Assembly: GCA_022448525.1 (NCBI GenBank)
Contig: JAKVCX010000004.1
Coordinates: 372,001 to 436,000 of the forward strand
Direction of reading: 5' to 3'
Source: Tenacibaculum sp.
Lineage (GTDB): Bacteria; Bacteroidota; Bacteroidia; Flavobacteriales; Flavobacteriaceae
DNA: 64,000 nucleotides
In this document: positions 1 to 9,827 of the stretch, in pieces
How the letters are laid out: the number at the start of each line of letters is the position of its first letter
Numbering within the stretch: the stretch's first letter is position 1
Translations under genes and position numbers: made by a program
The notes under the pieces: model-generated
The model's database searches: none
Seen by the model: only the letters and a program-made list of their open reading frames with translations
What the model was told of the DNA's origin: nothing

Positions 1-2
1 GA

Positions 3-113
3 AACTTCATAAAATTCATAAAAAACAAGAATTACGTTGAAAATAAAAAGTTTATAAATCGAATGATTGACCTAAAGAATGAGTTCTTAAAATTAGATTA
101 TTATGACGGATAG
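3..113 (+). CDS. C-terminal fragment of an upstream CDS cut by the window edge, product unknown
   Basis: Frame 3 is open from the window start (NFIKFIKNKNYVENKKFINRMIDLKNEFLKLDYYDG*) and its stop overlaps the start of the next ORF, as in operons. Confidence 0.4.
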   Translation, partial: NFIKFIKNKNYVENKKFINRMIDLKNEFLKLDYYDG

Positions 114-369
114 ACAAATTGATAGAATTATAGAAATGGCTTGGGAAGATCGTACAACTTTTGATGCGATTAAATTTCAATTTGGTTTAAAAGAGCAGGA
201 GGTAATTGATTTGATGAGAAGAGAAATGAAACCTTCTAGCTTCAGAATGTGGAGAAAAAGAGTTTCTGGTCGTGCTACGAAACACCAAGCAAAAAGAGAT
301 TTTCCAAAAGGAAGATTTAAATGTACAAGACAAAGAAATATATCAAATAATAAAATTTCAAAAAGATAA
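103..369 (+). CDS. DUF2805 / TIGR03643-type small protein
   Basis: MTDRQIDRIIEMAWEDRTTFDAIKFQFGLKEQEVIDLMRREMKPSSFRMWRKRVSGR is characteristic of this family. Confidence 0.8.
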   Translation: MTDRQIDRIIEMAWEDRTTFDAIKFQFGLKEQEVIDLMRREMKPSSFRMWRKRVSGRATKHQAKRDFPKGRFKCTRQRNISNNKISKR

Positions 370-374
370 ACATC

Positions 375-1055
375 ATGAAAACTATTTTAGTAGTAGGTGG
401 AAGTAGAGGAATTGGAAAAGCAATTGTAGAAGAATTAAAAGAAAATCATATAATCATAAATTTTAGTAGGAGTGAAGGTGTTTCACATCCAAATGTAGCT
501 AATCATACAATCGATGCTACTTCAAGTGATTTACCTGAATTAGGTGATGAAATAAACGGATTAGTTTATTGTCCGGGAAGTATTAATTTAAAACCTATAA
601 ATAGATTGTCTTTAGATGATTTTAGAAGCGATTTTGAAATCAATGTAATCGGAGCTGTAAGAATTATTCAGCACTACATTAAACAGTTAAGGAATAGTAA
701 TTCTAGTGTGGTTTTATTTAGTACGGTTGCTACAAAATTAGGAATGCCATTTCATGCAAGTGTTGCCGCAAGTAAGTCTGCAGTAGAAGGTTTAACAAAA
801 TCCTTAGCAGGAGAATTTGCAACAAAGGTTAGATTTAATTGTATCGCTCCAACTGTAACTGATACTTCTTTAGCTGAAAAGCTTCTTAGAAATGATAAAC
901 AAAAGGAAAATATGGAAAATCGTCATCCTTTAAAGAAATATTTGCAGGCAGAAGAAGTTGCAAGTTTAGCTTCCTATTTATTATCTGATAAATCAAAAGC
1001 AATTTCGGGTCAGGTATTTCCTATCGATGCTGGAATTGTAAGTTTAAAGTTATAA
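375..1055 (+). CDS. SDR-family NAD(P)-dependent oxidoreductase
   Basis: N-terminal GGSRGIGKAI Rossmann motif; short gap to the preceding gene. Confidence 0.9.
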   Translation: MKTILVVGGSRGIGKAIVEELKENHIIINFSRSEGVSHPNVANHTIDATSSDLPELGDEINGLVYCPGSINLKPINRLSLDDFRSDFEINVIGAVRIIQHYIKQLRNSNSSVVLFSTVATKLGMPFHASVAASKSAVEGLTKSLAGEFATKVRFNCIAPTVTDTSLAEKLLRNDKQKENMENRHPLKKYLQAEEVASLASYLLSDKSKAISGQVFPIDAGIVSLKL

Positions 1056-1056
1056 A

Positions 1057-1590
1057 ATGAAATATATATTCGCCTTATTTTTTATGATACATTTTACTCA
1101 AGATAAAACAGTTTTATTTGATTTTGAAGAAGGTTGCAATATTTCTGATTGGCGAGTTACAAACGATACAGTTATGGGAGGAATTTCTTCCTCCCAAATT
1201 TATTTAAATGACTCTGAAAATGGTGTTTTTTCTGGTTTAGTTTCAACTGAAAATAATGGAGGTTTTGCTATGACAAGAAAGCCTTTGTTAGTTAATTTAA
1301 ATGATTCGGCAAAATTCGTGGAATTAAGAGTTAAAGGAGATAATAAAAATTATCAACTGAGAATTAAATCTCAGAGAAATCAGCGTTATTGGCACATACA
1401 AACGTTTAAAACTTCTGATTCGTGGGAAATAATAAAGTTGTCATTGAAAGACTTTTATGCTTCTTTTAGAGGTTATCGATTAGATATTGATAATTTTAAT
1501 GCAAATAAAATTGAAGAAATTGCTATTCTCATAGGGAATAAAAAGAATGAGAAATTTAAACTAGAAATAGATTATATTTCGGTTTATTAA
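1057..1590 (+). CDS. CIA30-family (NADH:ubiquinone oxidoreductase intermediate-associated protein 30-like) protein
   Basis: FDFEEGCNISDWRVTNDTVMGGISSSQ ... FSGLVSTENNGGFAMTR pattern typical of CIA30. Confidence 0.8.
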   Translation: MKYIFALFFMIHFTQDKTVLFDFEEGCNISDWRVTNDTVMGGISSSQIYLNDSENGVFSGLVSTENNGGFAMTRKPLLVNLNDSAKFVELRVKGDNKNYQLRIKSQRNQRYWHIQTFKTSDSWEIIKLSLKDFYASFRGYRLDIDNFNANKIEEIAILIGNKKNEKFKLEIDYISVY

Positions 1591-3593
1591 ATCTTCCATG
1601 TAAATTTAATTGTAGTACCCATACCTTCTTCTGATTCAACATTTATTTTTCCTTGATTTTCAGAAACCAACTTTTGAACAATAGTTAGTCCAATTCCTGT
1701 ACTAGTTTCATCATCTTTATCAAGTTGACTAAACATTTCAAATATTTTTGAGTGATATTTAGCATCAATTCCAGGGCCATTATCTTTTACAGCAAAAACA
1801 TATTCGCTATCTGTTATAATTGCTGATATTTCAATAAATGCTTTTTCTTTGTCATTATATTTAATAGCATTACTGATTAAATTCTGGAATACATGTTCTA
1901 ATTCAAGCTTATTTGCGTGTACCTGTATATCTTCATCTGGTAAATGAAAAGTACTATCTGAATAATTTAAAATCTCAATAAGTTCATTTAGTAAACTATT
2001 TAGGCTAAATAGTTCCTTAGATTTTTTTCCTTTAGCAACTTTTGAATATTCTAATAATCCATTAATTAACGCATCCATTTTCGAAACTCTACCTTTGAGC
2101 AAGTCAAAATGTTTCTTTGCGCTTTCATCTAATACCAAATCTAAATCTTCTTCAATAAAAGTAATGAGCGTATGCATTGCAACTAATGGAGCTTTTAAAT
2201 CATGTGATACAATATGATTAAAACTATCTAGTTCGGCATTGTAGTTTTCAAGTTGTCTCAAGTTTTCTTTTAGTTCGATATTCACTTTTGACAATTCATT
2301 TGATTTTAATGAAATTTCTTTTTGTTGATTTACAGCTATGGCTCTTGATTTTTCCAACTGAACAAATGAATTAGAGAATCGAAACATTAATAACATCGAT
2401 AACATTAAAAAGACTAAAACATATCCAAAGTTCACATAAATTAGAGCATTTTCTAATTTTCCGATAAAAACAAAAATGTGTAAAAAGAATACTATGGTTC
2501 CTAAGAGAACACCAACAAGTAACAAAATAGAATCGTGTTTCTTTTCTTTAAATGAAGTTGCTATCACATAAAAAACATAAATAATGTTGAACAGCATATA
2601 CACTAAAAAAGGAAATACAAATTTTGTAAAATGTGGAGCGGGTAAAATAATAACAAGAAAACTTAAAATGTAAAAACCGTACACTAATATTTTCGAATAA
2701 ATTCGATGTGTAAAATTTTTGAATATTGTATTAAAGAATAAGCTAGCGGCAGTTCCTGCGTAAAACAGTGAAATGTATTCTATTCTTGTTAAAAAAGCCC
2801 AACTTATTGTAGGAAATATTTCAGCTATTGGGGCATATCTACTACTTAATGCCATGTAAGACAAACATACACATGCAATACCTAAGTGAAAAATGGCTCT
2901 GTCTTTATTCCAATAAAAGAAAAAGAATAGAAGAAAGAATAATCCAATAAATCCAAGACAGCCAATAAATAACATATCAGCCATGACTTTTTTACGGTTT
3001 TTAGAATTAAGGTATGAACTTTCTGCTACTGATAGTGGTTTATCCAGTCCTGCTTTATTATGATAGAAATTCGCAACTTGAATGATTATTTCAAAGTGTG
3101 ATTCATGAATATCTAAAGGAATTGTTTGATGATATCTTCTATGTAGCACATTATCTCGTACATCAGAAACTTTTCCTATTTCAGAAATTAACTTACCATT
3201 AACCCATGTTTTCGAAGCTGCATAAGCCGGTGGAATAAAAATAGAAGAATTTGGTCTATTTAATGGTAAGGTAAATTGTAATCGATAAGTTGCATACCCG
3301 AAAGAAGGTAAATGTTTTTCATTTAATTTAAAGTGAGTCCAACTAACTAATTCTACAATGCTATCTGGTTTTGATTGATTAGAAAAGTCTTTTGGCTCAA
3401 TTAATTTATTCCAATAAAATTCCCATCCCGAATCGAGTAGTGTTTCGGAATTTCGTGTAACGACCTGATTATTTGAGTGTACTCGTGTGCTATCCTTATG
3501 AATTAGATTAAAACCATGTCCAGCATGATTAAAAAATAAGATGGATATACAACAGAGAGTAAACTTCAAAAACTTTAAGTTTAATCTATACAT
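1587..3593 (-). CDS. Sensor histidine kinase with 7TM (7TMR-DISM-like) N-terminal region
   Basis: Extracellular jelly-roll-like N-terminus, about 7 TM helices, then SHDLKAPL H-box, N-box and DNGPGID / GIGLTIV ATPase motifs. Confidence 0.85.
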   Translation of the reverse strand: MYRLNLKFLKFTLCCISILFFNHAGHGFNLIHKDSTRVHSNNQVVTRNSETLLDSGWEFYWNKLIEPKDFSNQSKPDSIVELVSWTHFKLNEKHLPSFGYATYRLQFTLPLNRPNSSIFIPPAYAASKTWVNGKLISEIGKVSDVRDNVLHRRYHQTIPLDIHESHFEIIIQVANFYHNKAGLDKPLSVAESSYLNSKNRKKVMADMLFIGCLGFIGLFFLLFFFFYWNKDRAIFHLGIACVCLSYMALSSRYAPIAEIFPTISWAFLTRIEYISLFYAGTAASLFFNTIFKNFTHRIYSKILVYGFYILSFLVIILPAPHFTKFVFPFLVYMLFNIIYVFYVIATSFKEKKHDSILLLVGVLLGTIVFFLHIFVFIGKLENALIYVNFGYVLVFLMLSMLLMFRFSNSFVQLEKSRAIAVNQQKEISLKSNELSKVNIELKENLRQLENYNAELDSFNHIVSHDLKAPLVAMHTLITFIEEDLDLVLDESAKKHFDLLKGRVSKMDALINGLLEYSKVAKGKKSKELFSLNSLLNELIEILNYSDSTFHLPDEDIQVHANKLELEHVFQNLISNAIKYNDKEKAFIEISAIITDSEYVFAVKDNGPGIDAKYHSKIFEMFSQLDKDDETSTGIGLTIVQKLVSENQGKINVESEEGMGTTIKFTWKI

Positions 3594-3818
3594 CGGGGAA
3601 AGTCTGTTATAAACAATTGTACAATTTACATTTTCATTGACAATGTAGTTAATATTAATGACTTAGTGAAATAAGATTTTAATACAGACAACGCTGTTAG
3701 GAGTAAATTTGGTCGATAAAGTTATAATTATAAAGGTTTTCGATTTAAATAAATAGTAAAATAGTGTTTCAATATTTGGTATTATTTTTGTTTCTTGAAG
3801 ACTGTAATTAAATACAAT

Positions 3819-4280
3819 ATGAGACAAGCTTTGATGTTTTTGATTGGTGCCTTTATAATATGTACTAATTCCTACGGACAAAATGATTTAGTTGAATCTC
3901 CTATAGATTCAATGTGGAATCTCACTTATAAAGAGGCGTTAGATCTATCGAAAAAACAAAAAAAGCCAATTTTACTTTATTTTAAAGGTTCAGACTGGTG
4001 TGGACCTTGTAAAAAACTTGATGAAGAACTGTTTAATACAGAAAAATTCAAGAAACTTTCGAAAAAGTATTTTGTTTTATATGAAGCAGATATTCCTATC
4101 AACCAAGATTTGTTATCTCCCAAACGATTAGAGAAGAATAAAAAATTGGCTAAGAAGTTTAAAGTTTCTTCATATCCAACGTTATTTGTTATTAATCATC
4201 GACAAAAAGTTCTAGGAGTTAAGAAAGGCTTAATTTTAACTGAATACTATTATCCCTTTTTTCAGAAATTCATAAAATAA
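3819..4280 (+). CDS. Thioredoxin-family protein (exported)
   Basis: Signal peptide followed by KGSDWCGPCKKLDEE; likely start is the internal Met at 3819 of the 3795..4280 ORF. Confidence 0.85.
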   Translation: MRQALMFLIGAFIICTNSYGQNDLVESPIDSMWNLTYKEALDLSKKQKKPILLYFKGSDWCGPCKKLDEELFNTEKFKKLSKKYFVLYEADIPINQDLLSPKRLEKNKKLAKKFKVSSYPTLFVINHRQKVLGVKKGLILTEYYYPFFQKFIK

Positions 4281-4281
4281 G

Positions 4282-4309
4282 AAAACCATTGCCAAGGCAA
4301 TGGTTTTTT
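4282..4309 (+). terminator. Rho-independent terminator hairpin
   Basis: AAAACCATTGCC-AA-GGCAATGGTTTT followed by T-run just after the thioredoxin stop. Confidence 0.85.
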
Positions 4310-4336
4310 GTTAGAACGTATTTAAGTTTTCTTAGG

Positions 4337-5434
4337 CTATTTTTGATTAATAACTCTAAATTCTGTTCTTCTATTCATTCTGTGTTCAGCTTCCGTACAT
4401 GTAACACCGTCCGAACATCTATTCTTTAGTTTTGACTCTCCATATCCTTTTGCAACTAGTTGGCTATCATTTACTCCTTTTGATATTAAATAATTTGCAA
4501 CTGCTTGAGCTCTTCTTTCTGATAAAGATAAATTTGATGCTTTTGATCCTCTAGAATCAGTGTGAGAAGCTAATTCAACTTGAACTCCATCTTTTAAAAC
4601 TGGTAATAATCTTGAATCAATTAATCTTTTTGCTGATGAAGTTAAAGTAGCACTTCCTAAGTTCCAGTTAATTGGTAATGGATTGTATGTTAACAATTCA
4701 CATTCAACTTCTTTCCAAGTTGTTAGTCCTCCTTTATTTACAAGTACTTCTTTTGTTACATTCTTGTATTTTGCAGGTACTGTTACTTCTTCTTTCCATG
4801 CATCTTTAACTAATACTGTTTTAGTAATTGTTTTATATATAGCAGGTATTTCTACCGTTCTAGTTGTCGGAGGTTTCACCATTACTCTTTTTGTATAGGT
4901 CTTCTCATATCCAGGAACATTAATTTTTTCAGTGTTCGCATCACTATTTAGTTTTGTGATTGGAATAGTTACATAACTTGCAGGTGTTGGCTTATAACAC
5001 CAGTATCTACAATCATTAGGATCACTAGATTCACAATCAGGAGCTTTTTCACTCATTTCCCATCTTGCAGATGCAGCTTTTGTCTCAATCGTTTCTTCAT
5101 CCGGCCTAAATGTAGCTTTTACGACTCTAAGCTTATTTGCATCTTCTTTTGCCGTGTAACTAACTTGTTTATTTTCCCATACTGCAGGTACAATCTCTAA
5201 TCTTTGTCCAGCTTCTTTAATAATAACTCTTTCAGTAACTGTTTTATACTCTGCTGGGTATGTAACGATTCTCTTGTAAGCCGGGGCTACTTCTAAGGTA
5301 ACATCTTCATTTTTCCAAACTTCTGGAGTTTTACATCTTACATAACACTTTCCTGGTTCTGGATTTTGAGGTAAATCTTGTGAAAATGCACTAACGCTTG
5401 TAATTGTTAATGCTCCCAATATTAGTTTTTTCAT
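4337..5434 (-). CDS. OmpA-family outer membrane protein with repetitive N-terminal region
   Basis: C-terminal OmpA motif (LASHTDSRGSKASNLSLSERRAQAVANYLISKGV); signal peptide; N-terminal repeats of a V/IPA.YK.VTK.VLVK type. Confidence 0.9.
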   Translation of the reverse strand: MKKLILGALTITSVSAFSQDLPQNPEPGKCYVRCKTPEVWKNEDVTLEVAPAYKRIVTYPAEYKTVTERVIIKEAGQRLEIVPAVWENKQVSYTAKEDANKLRVVKATFRPDEETIETKAASARWEMSEKAPDCESSDPNDCRYWCYKPTPASYVTIPITKLNSDANTEKINVPGYEKTYTKRVMVKPPTTRTVEIPAIYKTITKTVLVKDAWKEEVTVPAKYKNVTKEVLVNKGGLTTWKEVECELLTYNPLPINWNLGSATLTSSAKRLIDSRLLPVLKDGVQVELASHTDSRGSKASNLSLSERRAQAVANYLISKGVNDSQLVAKGYGESKLKNRCSDGVTCTEAEHRMNRRTEFRVINQK

Positions 5435-5592
5435 AATGATTATAATTTTTTATGATTTCTTCTAATGTTACGACACAACTAAATCATAAAAGTCACTGCT
5501 ATGTGTAATTTCATAATGTAGGAGTATGTTTAAAGAGTTAGTTTAATTTGTTATTCATGGTATATTTAGAGATAAGTTTTAATAACATTTTT

Positions 5593-5663
5593 ACAATTCA
5601 GGATGAAATAACGACAATTCAAAAGTATTAGCTTCTATTTCCTAATTATTATATAGAGATTTG
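5593..5663 (+). promoter_or_regulatory. Candidate LytTR-type direct repeat plus promoter -7-like element
   Basis: ACAATTCA (5593-5600) and ACAATTCA (5614-5621) start exactly 21 bp apart; GAGATTTG (5656-5663) matches TAnnTTTG at 5 of its 6 defined positions. Confidence 0.45.
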
Positions 5664-5693
5664 AGTCATAACCAATGCTTAAAACTTATTACT

Positions 5694-6125
5694 ATGACAA
5701 CATCAGAAATATTTTCAATTACAAATTTTATAGCAATGCCAATGTGGATCTTATTACTTTTTGTTCCTAAATGGAAAGTGACAAGATTCCTTATTGATTA
5801 TAAGATAATTCCTATACTATTATCTCTAGTTTATGCTTTTTATGTTATTCAGTATTTAGCTACAGAAGGCATGATGGATTTTGGAAGTTTAAATTCTGTA
5901 ATGGAACTTTTTACAAAAGAGAATGCCGTTTTAGCGGGTTGGGTTCATTACTTGGCTTTTGATTTATTAGTTGGAATGTGGATTGTTAATCAAAATAAAA
6001 AATACAATATTCATCAACTTCTAATTGCACCTTGTTTATTGGGAACTTTTATGTTTGGGCCAATTGGTTTTCTGCTGTTTATGATTATGAAATCTTTAAA
6101 AAAGACTGAAAATGAAATATCTTAA
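5694..6125 (+). CDS. ABA4-like (DUF4281) membrane protein
   Basis: Multi-TM protein with MPMWILLLFVPKW ... GWVHYLAFDLLVGMWI ... GPIGFLLF; start probably the internal Met at 5694 of the 5661..6125 ORF. Confidence 0.75.
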   Translation: MTTSEIFSITNFIAMPMWILLLFVPKWKVTRFLIDYKIIPILLSLVYAFYVIQYLATEGMMDFGSLNSVMELFTKENAVLAGWVHYLAFDLLVGMWIVNQNKKYNIHQLLIAPCLLGTFMFGPIGFLLFMIMKSLKKTENEIS

Positions 6126-6912
6126 TGAAGTAATTAATACCGTAAAAAAACAAAGTCCTATTCTGTTTAGTATTGTATTGATTCATTTATTATTTGCTAT
6201 TGTAGCTATTATCGGATTATTTGTTGATGAACGAACGTTGTTGGGAGTAAACGTATGGATTAAACCCTTAAAGTTTCTGATATCAGATGCTATTTTTTTA
6301 ATGACTTCTGGATATTTAATTACCTTCTATCCATATTCAAAAAAGAAAAGGAACATTATAAATAATATTGTTTCCTGCACTATTTTCTTTGAAACTGCAA
6401 TAATTGTAATGCAAGGAGCTAGAGGTGTTCAATCTCATTACAATCAATCTTCTTTAGTAGACGGCGTTTTGTTTGGAATTATGGGATTATTAATTGGAAT
6501 CAATGTTTTAATTATGGTATTAATGTTATTCGATTCGATAAGACTTAAACTAAATACCTCGAAATCGATTCAAATAGGAATCGTTTTAGGATGGGCCATC
6601 ATTATATTTGGAAGTTGGATTGGTGGACAAATGATCAGTCAAATGTCACATAATATTGGAGTTGCAGATGGAGGAGAAGGCTTACCTTTAGTAAACTGGA
6701 GTACAATCGCTGGTGATTTAAGAGTTGCTCACTTCTTTGGTTTGCATGCTATTCAAATTATTCCTTTATTCGCATATGCACTCTCTAAAAAGTTGAGTTT
6801 TACGATTAAGAAACAAGTGCTATTAGTTTTACTTTTTGGATTGTTATATGCTAGTTGGATTGGCTTTACATTTTATCAAGCCAAGCAGGGAATTCCATTC
6901 TTAAGATTTTAA
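6112..6912 (+). CDS. Uncharacterised polytopic membrane protein
   Basis: Multiple TM helices; overlaps the upstream gene and is 3 bp from the downstream kinase. Confidence 0.8.
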   Translation: MKYLNEVINTVKKQSPILFSIVLIHLLFAIVAIIGLFVDERTLLGVNVWIKPLKFLISDAIFLMTSGYLITFYPYSKKKRNIINNIVSCTIFFETAIIVMQGARGVQSHYNQSSLVDGVLFGIMGLLIGINVLIMVLMLFDSIRLKLNTSKSIQIGIVLGWAIIIFGSWIGGQMISQMSHNIGVADGGEGLPLVNWSTIAGDLRVAHFFGLHAIQIIPLFAYALSKKLSFTIKKQVLLVLLFGLLYASWIGFTFYQAKQGIPFLRF

Positions 6913-6915
6913 ATC

Positions 6916-7989
6916 ATGTTCATATTCAATAGAAAAAAACGAATACAATATCTAGGTTTTAATGACTTCTGGTTTAGTTTAATTGGAATTCTAATGCTAA
7001 GCTTTATTACCGATTATTTATTCAGTAAATCTTTTATCAGGTTACCATTTTCTATTGCAATTTGGAGTTGGAGTGTTTCGTTGTTTTATACCATTTGTGA
7101 TTGGATGATTCTTAGGGGAATATTAATTCTATTGAGAAAAAAATATCCAAATTTTAAAGACGATACTAAGAGAATTATCATCTTTATATCATCAATAATT
7201 ATTGTGGTTACTTTGGTAGATTACTTAGGTGGGAAGTTTATTAAATTCTTCTTTTCACTATTAGGTGATAATGTAAATCATACCACGCAATTAAGAATTT
7301 TGCTTCCAGTAACCATTATTACAACAATGACAATGGCTATTTATGAAGCTATATATTATTATGTTCGATTGAAAAAATCTATTCGTGAAGAAGAACAGAC
7401 AAAACAAATTATTATACAAGCACAACTCGATACGCTTAGAAATCAAGCACAACCACATTTTCTATTTAATAGTTTGAATACTTTAAGAGATATCATAGAT
7501 CAAGATCCTAAGGAAAATGCTAAAACATTTGTCGATAATTTATCGAACGTATACCGTTTTATTATAGAGTCTGGAGATTCAAATCTAATATCATTAGAAA
7601 AAGAAATCAAGTTTGTGAAGGCTTATATTCATATTCAAAAAGAAAGATTTGGTGATAACTTAAAAGTACATTGGAATATTCCTTCCCAATATTTGAATAA
7701 ACTAATTGTTCCTATGAGTTTACAACTTTTAACTGAAAACGCTATAAAACATAATGTGGTATCAAAATCAAAACCTCTTGAAATTTCTATTGAACTTATG
7801 GATAATAAACTATTAGTTTCAAATAATATACAATTGAAGTCTACCAAACTTCCTTCCACCAAAATTGGATTAAAAAATATAGAAAAACGATACAGTTTAA
7901 TTTCTAATACTCCAATTCAAATAGAGATGGATAATGATTCTTTTAAAGTATTATTACCTTTATTACAGTCATCTGATCTAAAGAAATAG
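6916..7989 (+). CDS. LytS/YehU-type sensor histidine kinase
   Basis: QAQLDTLRNQAQPHFLFNSLNTLRDII (His_kinase family motif) after TM helices. Confidence 0.9.
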   Translation: MFIFNRKKRIQYLGFNDFWFSLIGILMLSFITDYLFSKSFIRLPFSIAIWSWSVSLFYTICDWMILRGILILLRKKYPNFKDDTKRIIIFISSIIIVVTLVDYLGGKFIKFFFSLLGDNVNHTTQLRILLPVTIITTMTMAIYEAIYYYVRLKKSIREEEQTKQIIIQAQLDTLRNQAQPHFLFNSLNTLRDIIDQDPKENAKTFVDNLSNVYRFIIESGDSNLISLEKEIKFVKAYIHIQKERFGDNLKVHWNIPSQYLNKLIVPMSLQLLTENAIKHNVVSKSKPLEISIELMDNKLLVSNNIQLKSTKLPSTKIGLKNIEKRYSLISNTPIQIEMDNDSFKVLLPLLQSSDLKK

Positions 7990-7991
7990 TT

Positions 7992-8744
7992 ATGAATTTA
8001 CTTATTATTGAAGACGAACCAAGAGCTGCTCGACAATTAGAAAACTTACTTAATGAAAGTGGTTTAAACTTCAATGTATTGGAAATAATTGATTCTGTAG
8101 AAGATGCTATTTCTTGGTTTAAAATCAATAAGAATCCAGATCTCATATTTATGGATATTCAATTAGCAGATGGTTTAAGCTTTGAGATATTTCAGCATAT
8201 TGAAGTAGAATCACCAATAATTTTCACGACTGCTTTTGATCAGTATGCAATTCAAGCGTTTAAAGTAAATAGTATAGATTATTTGTTGAAACCAATTCAG
8301 CGTGAAGATTTAGATGCTGCCTTAACCAAATTCAATAAAACAAATTCTTCAAGTACTATTCAACCAACAATTTTAAAACAACTTCTTGATTCTATGCAAG
8401 AACCACAATATAGATCTGGAATTTTGGTAAAAGAGGGTAGTGGCTTTGTTCAAATCAAAACATCAGAAATATTGTATGCGTATTCTGAAAATAGTATCAC
8501 ATTTGGAGTTACGCATCACAAACGATTTATTATAGATGAAACAATTGATCAATTGTATTCTTCTTTAAATCATTCCCAATTTTATAAGATTAATCGCGGA
8601 CAAATTGTTTCTAAATCTTCAGTTGAAAAATTAAATTCACACTTTAATCATAGAGTTAAGCTATCAATCACTAATCCTAGAGATCAAGAGTTTATTGTAA
8701 GTAGACAAAAAACTAGTGATTTTAAACAATGGTTGAACTCTTAA
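7992..8744 (+). CDS. LytTR-family response regulator
   Basis: Receiver domain (IIEDEPRAARQLE, DLIFMDIQL, TAFDQYAIQAF) plus C-terminal LytTR domain (YKINRGQIVSKSSVEKL). Confidence 0.93.
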   Translation: MNLLIIEDEPRAARQLENLLNESGLNFNVLEIIDSVEDAISWFKINKNPDLIFMDIQLADGLSFEIFQHIEVESPIIFTTAFDQYAIQAFKVNSIDYLLKPIQREDLDAALTKFNKTNSSSTIQPTILKQLLDSMQEPQYRSGILVKEGSGFVQIKTSEILYAYSENSITFGVTHHKRFIIDETIDQLYSSLNHSQFYKINRGQIVSKSSVEKLNSHFNHRVKLSITNPRDQEFIVSRQKTSDFKQWLNS

Positions 8745-8769
8745 TTTTAAAAAGAACTAACAATCAATC

Positions 8770-9678
8770 TTATTTTAAAATGGAATGAACACCATTTTCC
8801 AATTGATATAAAGCTGTTATCTCTTTATCGGTAAGACTTCTGTTATAAATTGATAATTCATCCATTAAACCAATATATCCTAATCCTAAATAGATGTTAG
8901 ACTTATCGAGCTCCCAAGTAAAAGGCGTATCAATATTTTCTCTTGTTCCTTTCAACTCACCATTCATATATAAAGATGCTTTTCCTTCTTTAGTATTTAA
9001 ACCAGAAAAATTAATTAATATATGAGTCCATTGACCAGTTCCAAAAGGAGGATTTTTAACTCCAGTTAATCGCTTATTAAAAATTGGATTTTCATTATCC
9101 GGTCCTTCTGGATTTGGGTTCCAAACATTTCTATCTCCAATTACTCCCAATCTAAAATCACGAGGATTTTCCTTTGTGAAATCAACCCAAATCGCAGCAT
9201 CGTTATAACTTACATCTGTGATTTGAATAGGATCACAATAGCCTGGTTCTAAATCTTTAGCTGGATCCAAACTTAACCAAAACGAAATTGCTCCATTCCA
9301 GTTAATAGAATCATAAGAAATATTCTTTGCACTAGGGTAGTAGACATAGCCTTTACTTCGTTCAGTGAAAACTAATCCTGAACCAAATTTCCCTTTATTT
9401 TCTTCAAGTTTAATATCTGGTTTGTGCAGACCTACTTTCGCAGAATCAACTGCTTTACGGTTAGGAATTGTATACATTTCAGCATCTCCCAAAGCAAAAT
9501 CAGCTGTAACACCATTATCAAAAGAAGCATAAAAAGTCAAAGCTTTCTTTAATTCTAAATTTGCGTTGTTTTGAGTTATTTTTTCATTTTCCTTCTTTTC
9601 TGTTTCTTGTTTACATGAAGTTAGTCCGATACTTAATGAAATAATTAAAGCTAAAGATTTAGTTGTATAGGTACGCAT
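8770..9678 (-). CDS. LamG-domain lipoprotein
   Basis: Lipobox-like LTSCKQ; laminin-G/concanavalin-like pattern (FYASFDNGV ... YLGLGYIGLMDELSIYNRSLTDKEITALY). Confidence 0.8.
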   Translation of the reverse strand: MRTYTTKSLALIISLSIGLTSCKQETEKKENEKITQNNANLELKKALTFYASFDNGVTADFALGDAEMYTIPNRKAVDSAKVGLHKPDIKLEENKGKFGSGLVFTERSKGYVYYPSAKNISYDSINWNGAISFWLSLDPAKDLEPGYCDPIQITDVSYNDAAIWVDFTKENPRDFRLGVIGDRNVWNPNPEGPDNENPIFNKRLTGVKNPPFGTGQWTHILINFSGLNTKEGKASLYMNGELKGTRENIDTPFTWELDKSNIYLGLGYIGLMDELSIYNRSLTDKEITALYQLENGVHSILK

Positions 9679-9827
9679 AATGAGTAGATTAATTTGGTCA
9701 ACGTATCAAAGTTAAGAAAATGTAACATATAACATTTTTAATAGTCCTGTTAAATTTTAAAGTCAATTCTATCAAGACTTTTATGTTTAGTATTTTAGAA
9801 GGATAAACCAACTAAATAATTTATAAA

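Noticed and set aside
3663-3881. 72-aa reverse-strand ORF
   Set aside because: Overlaps the thioredoxin gene start region and has no protein-like features; probably chance.
4691-4709. 19-bp exact match TAACAATTCACATTCAACT between 4691-4709 (OmpA gene) and 57791-57809 (ABC promoter)
   Set aside because: In a 64-kb AT-rich window one 19-bp coincidence is expected at roughly this level; the OmpA copy is coding. It is a caution for the LytTR motif claim, not a finding.
4683-4898. 71-aa ORF antisense to the OmpA gene
   Set aside because: Shadow of the repetitive coding region; low-complexity composition.
7635-8146. Antisense ORFs 7635-7862 and 7943-8146
   Set aside because: Lie inside well supported LytS/LytTR genes on the other strand.
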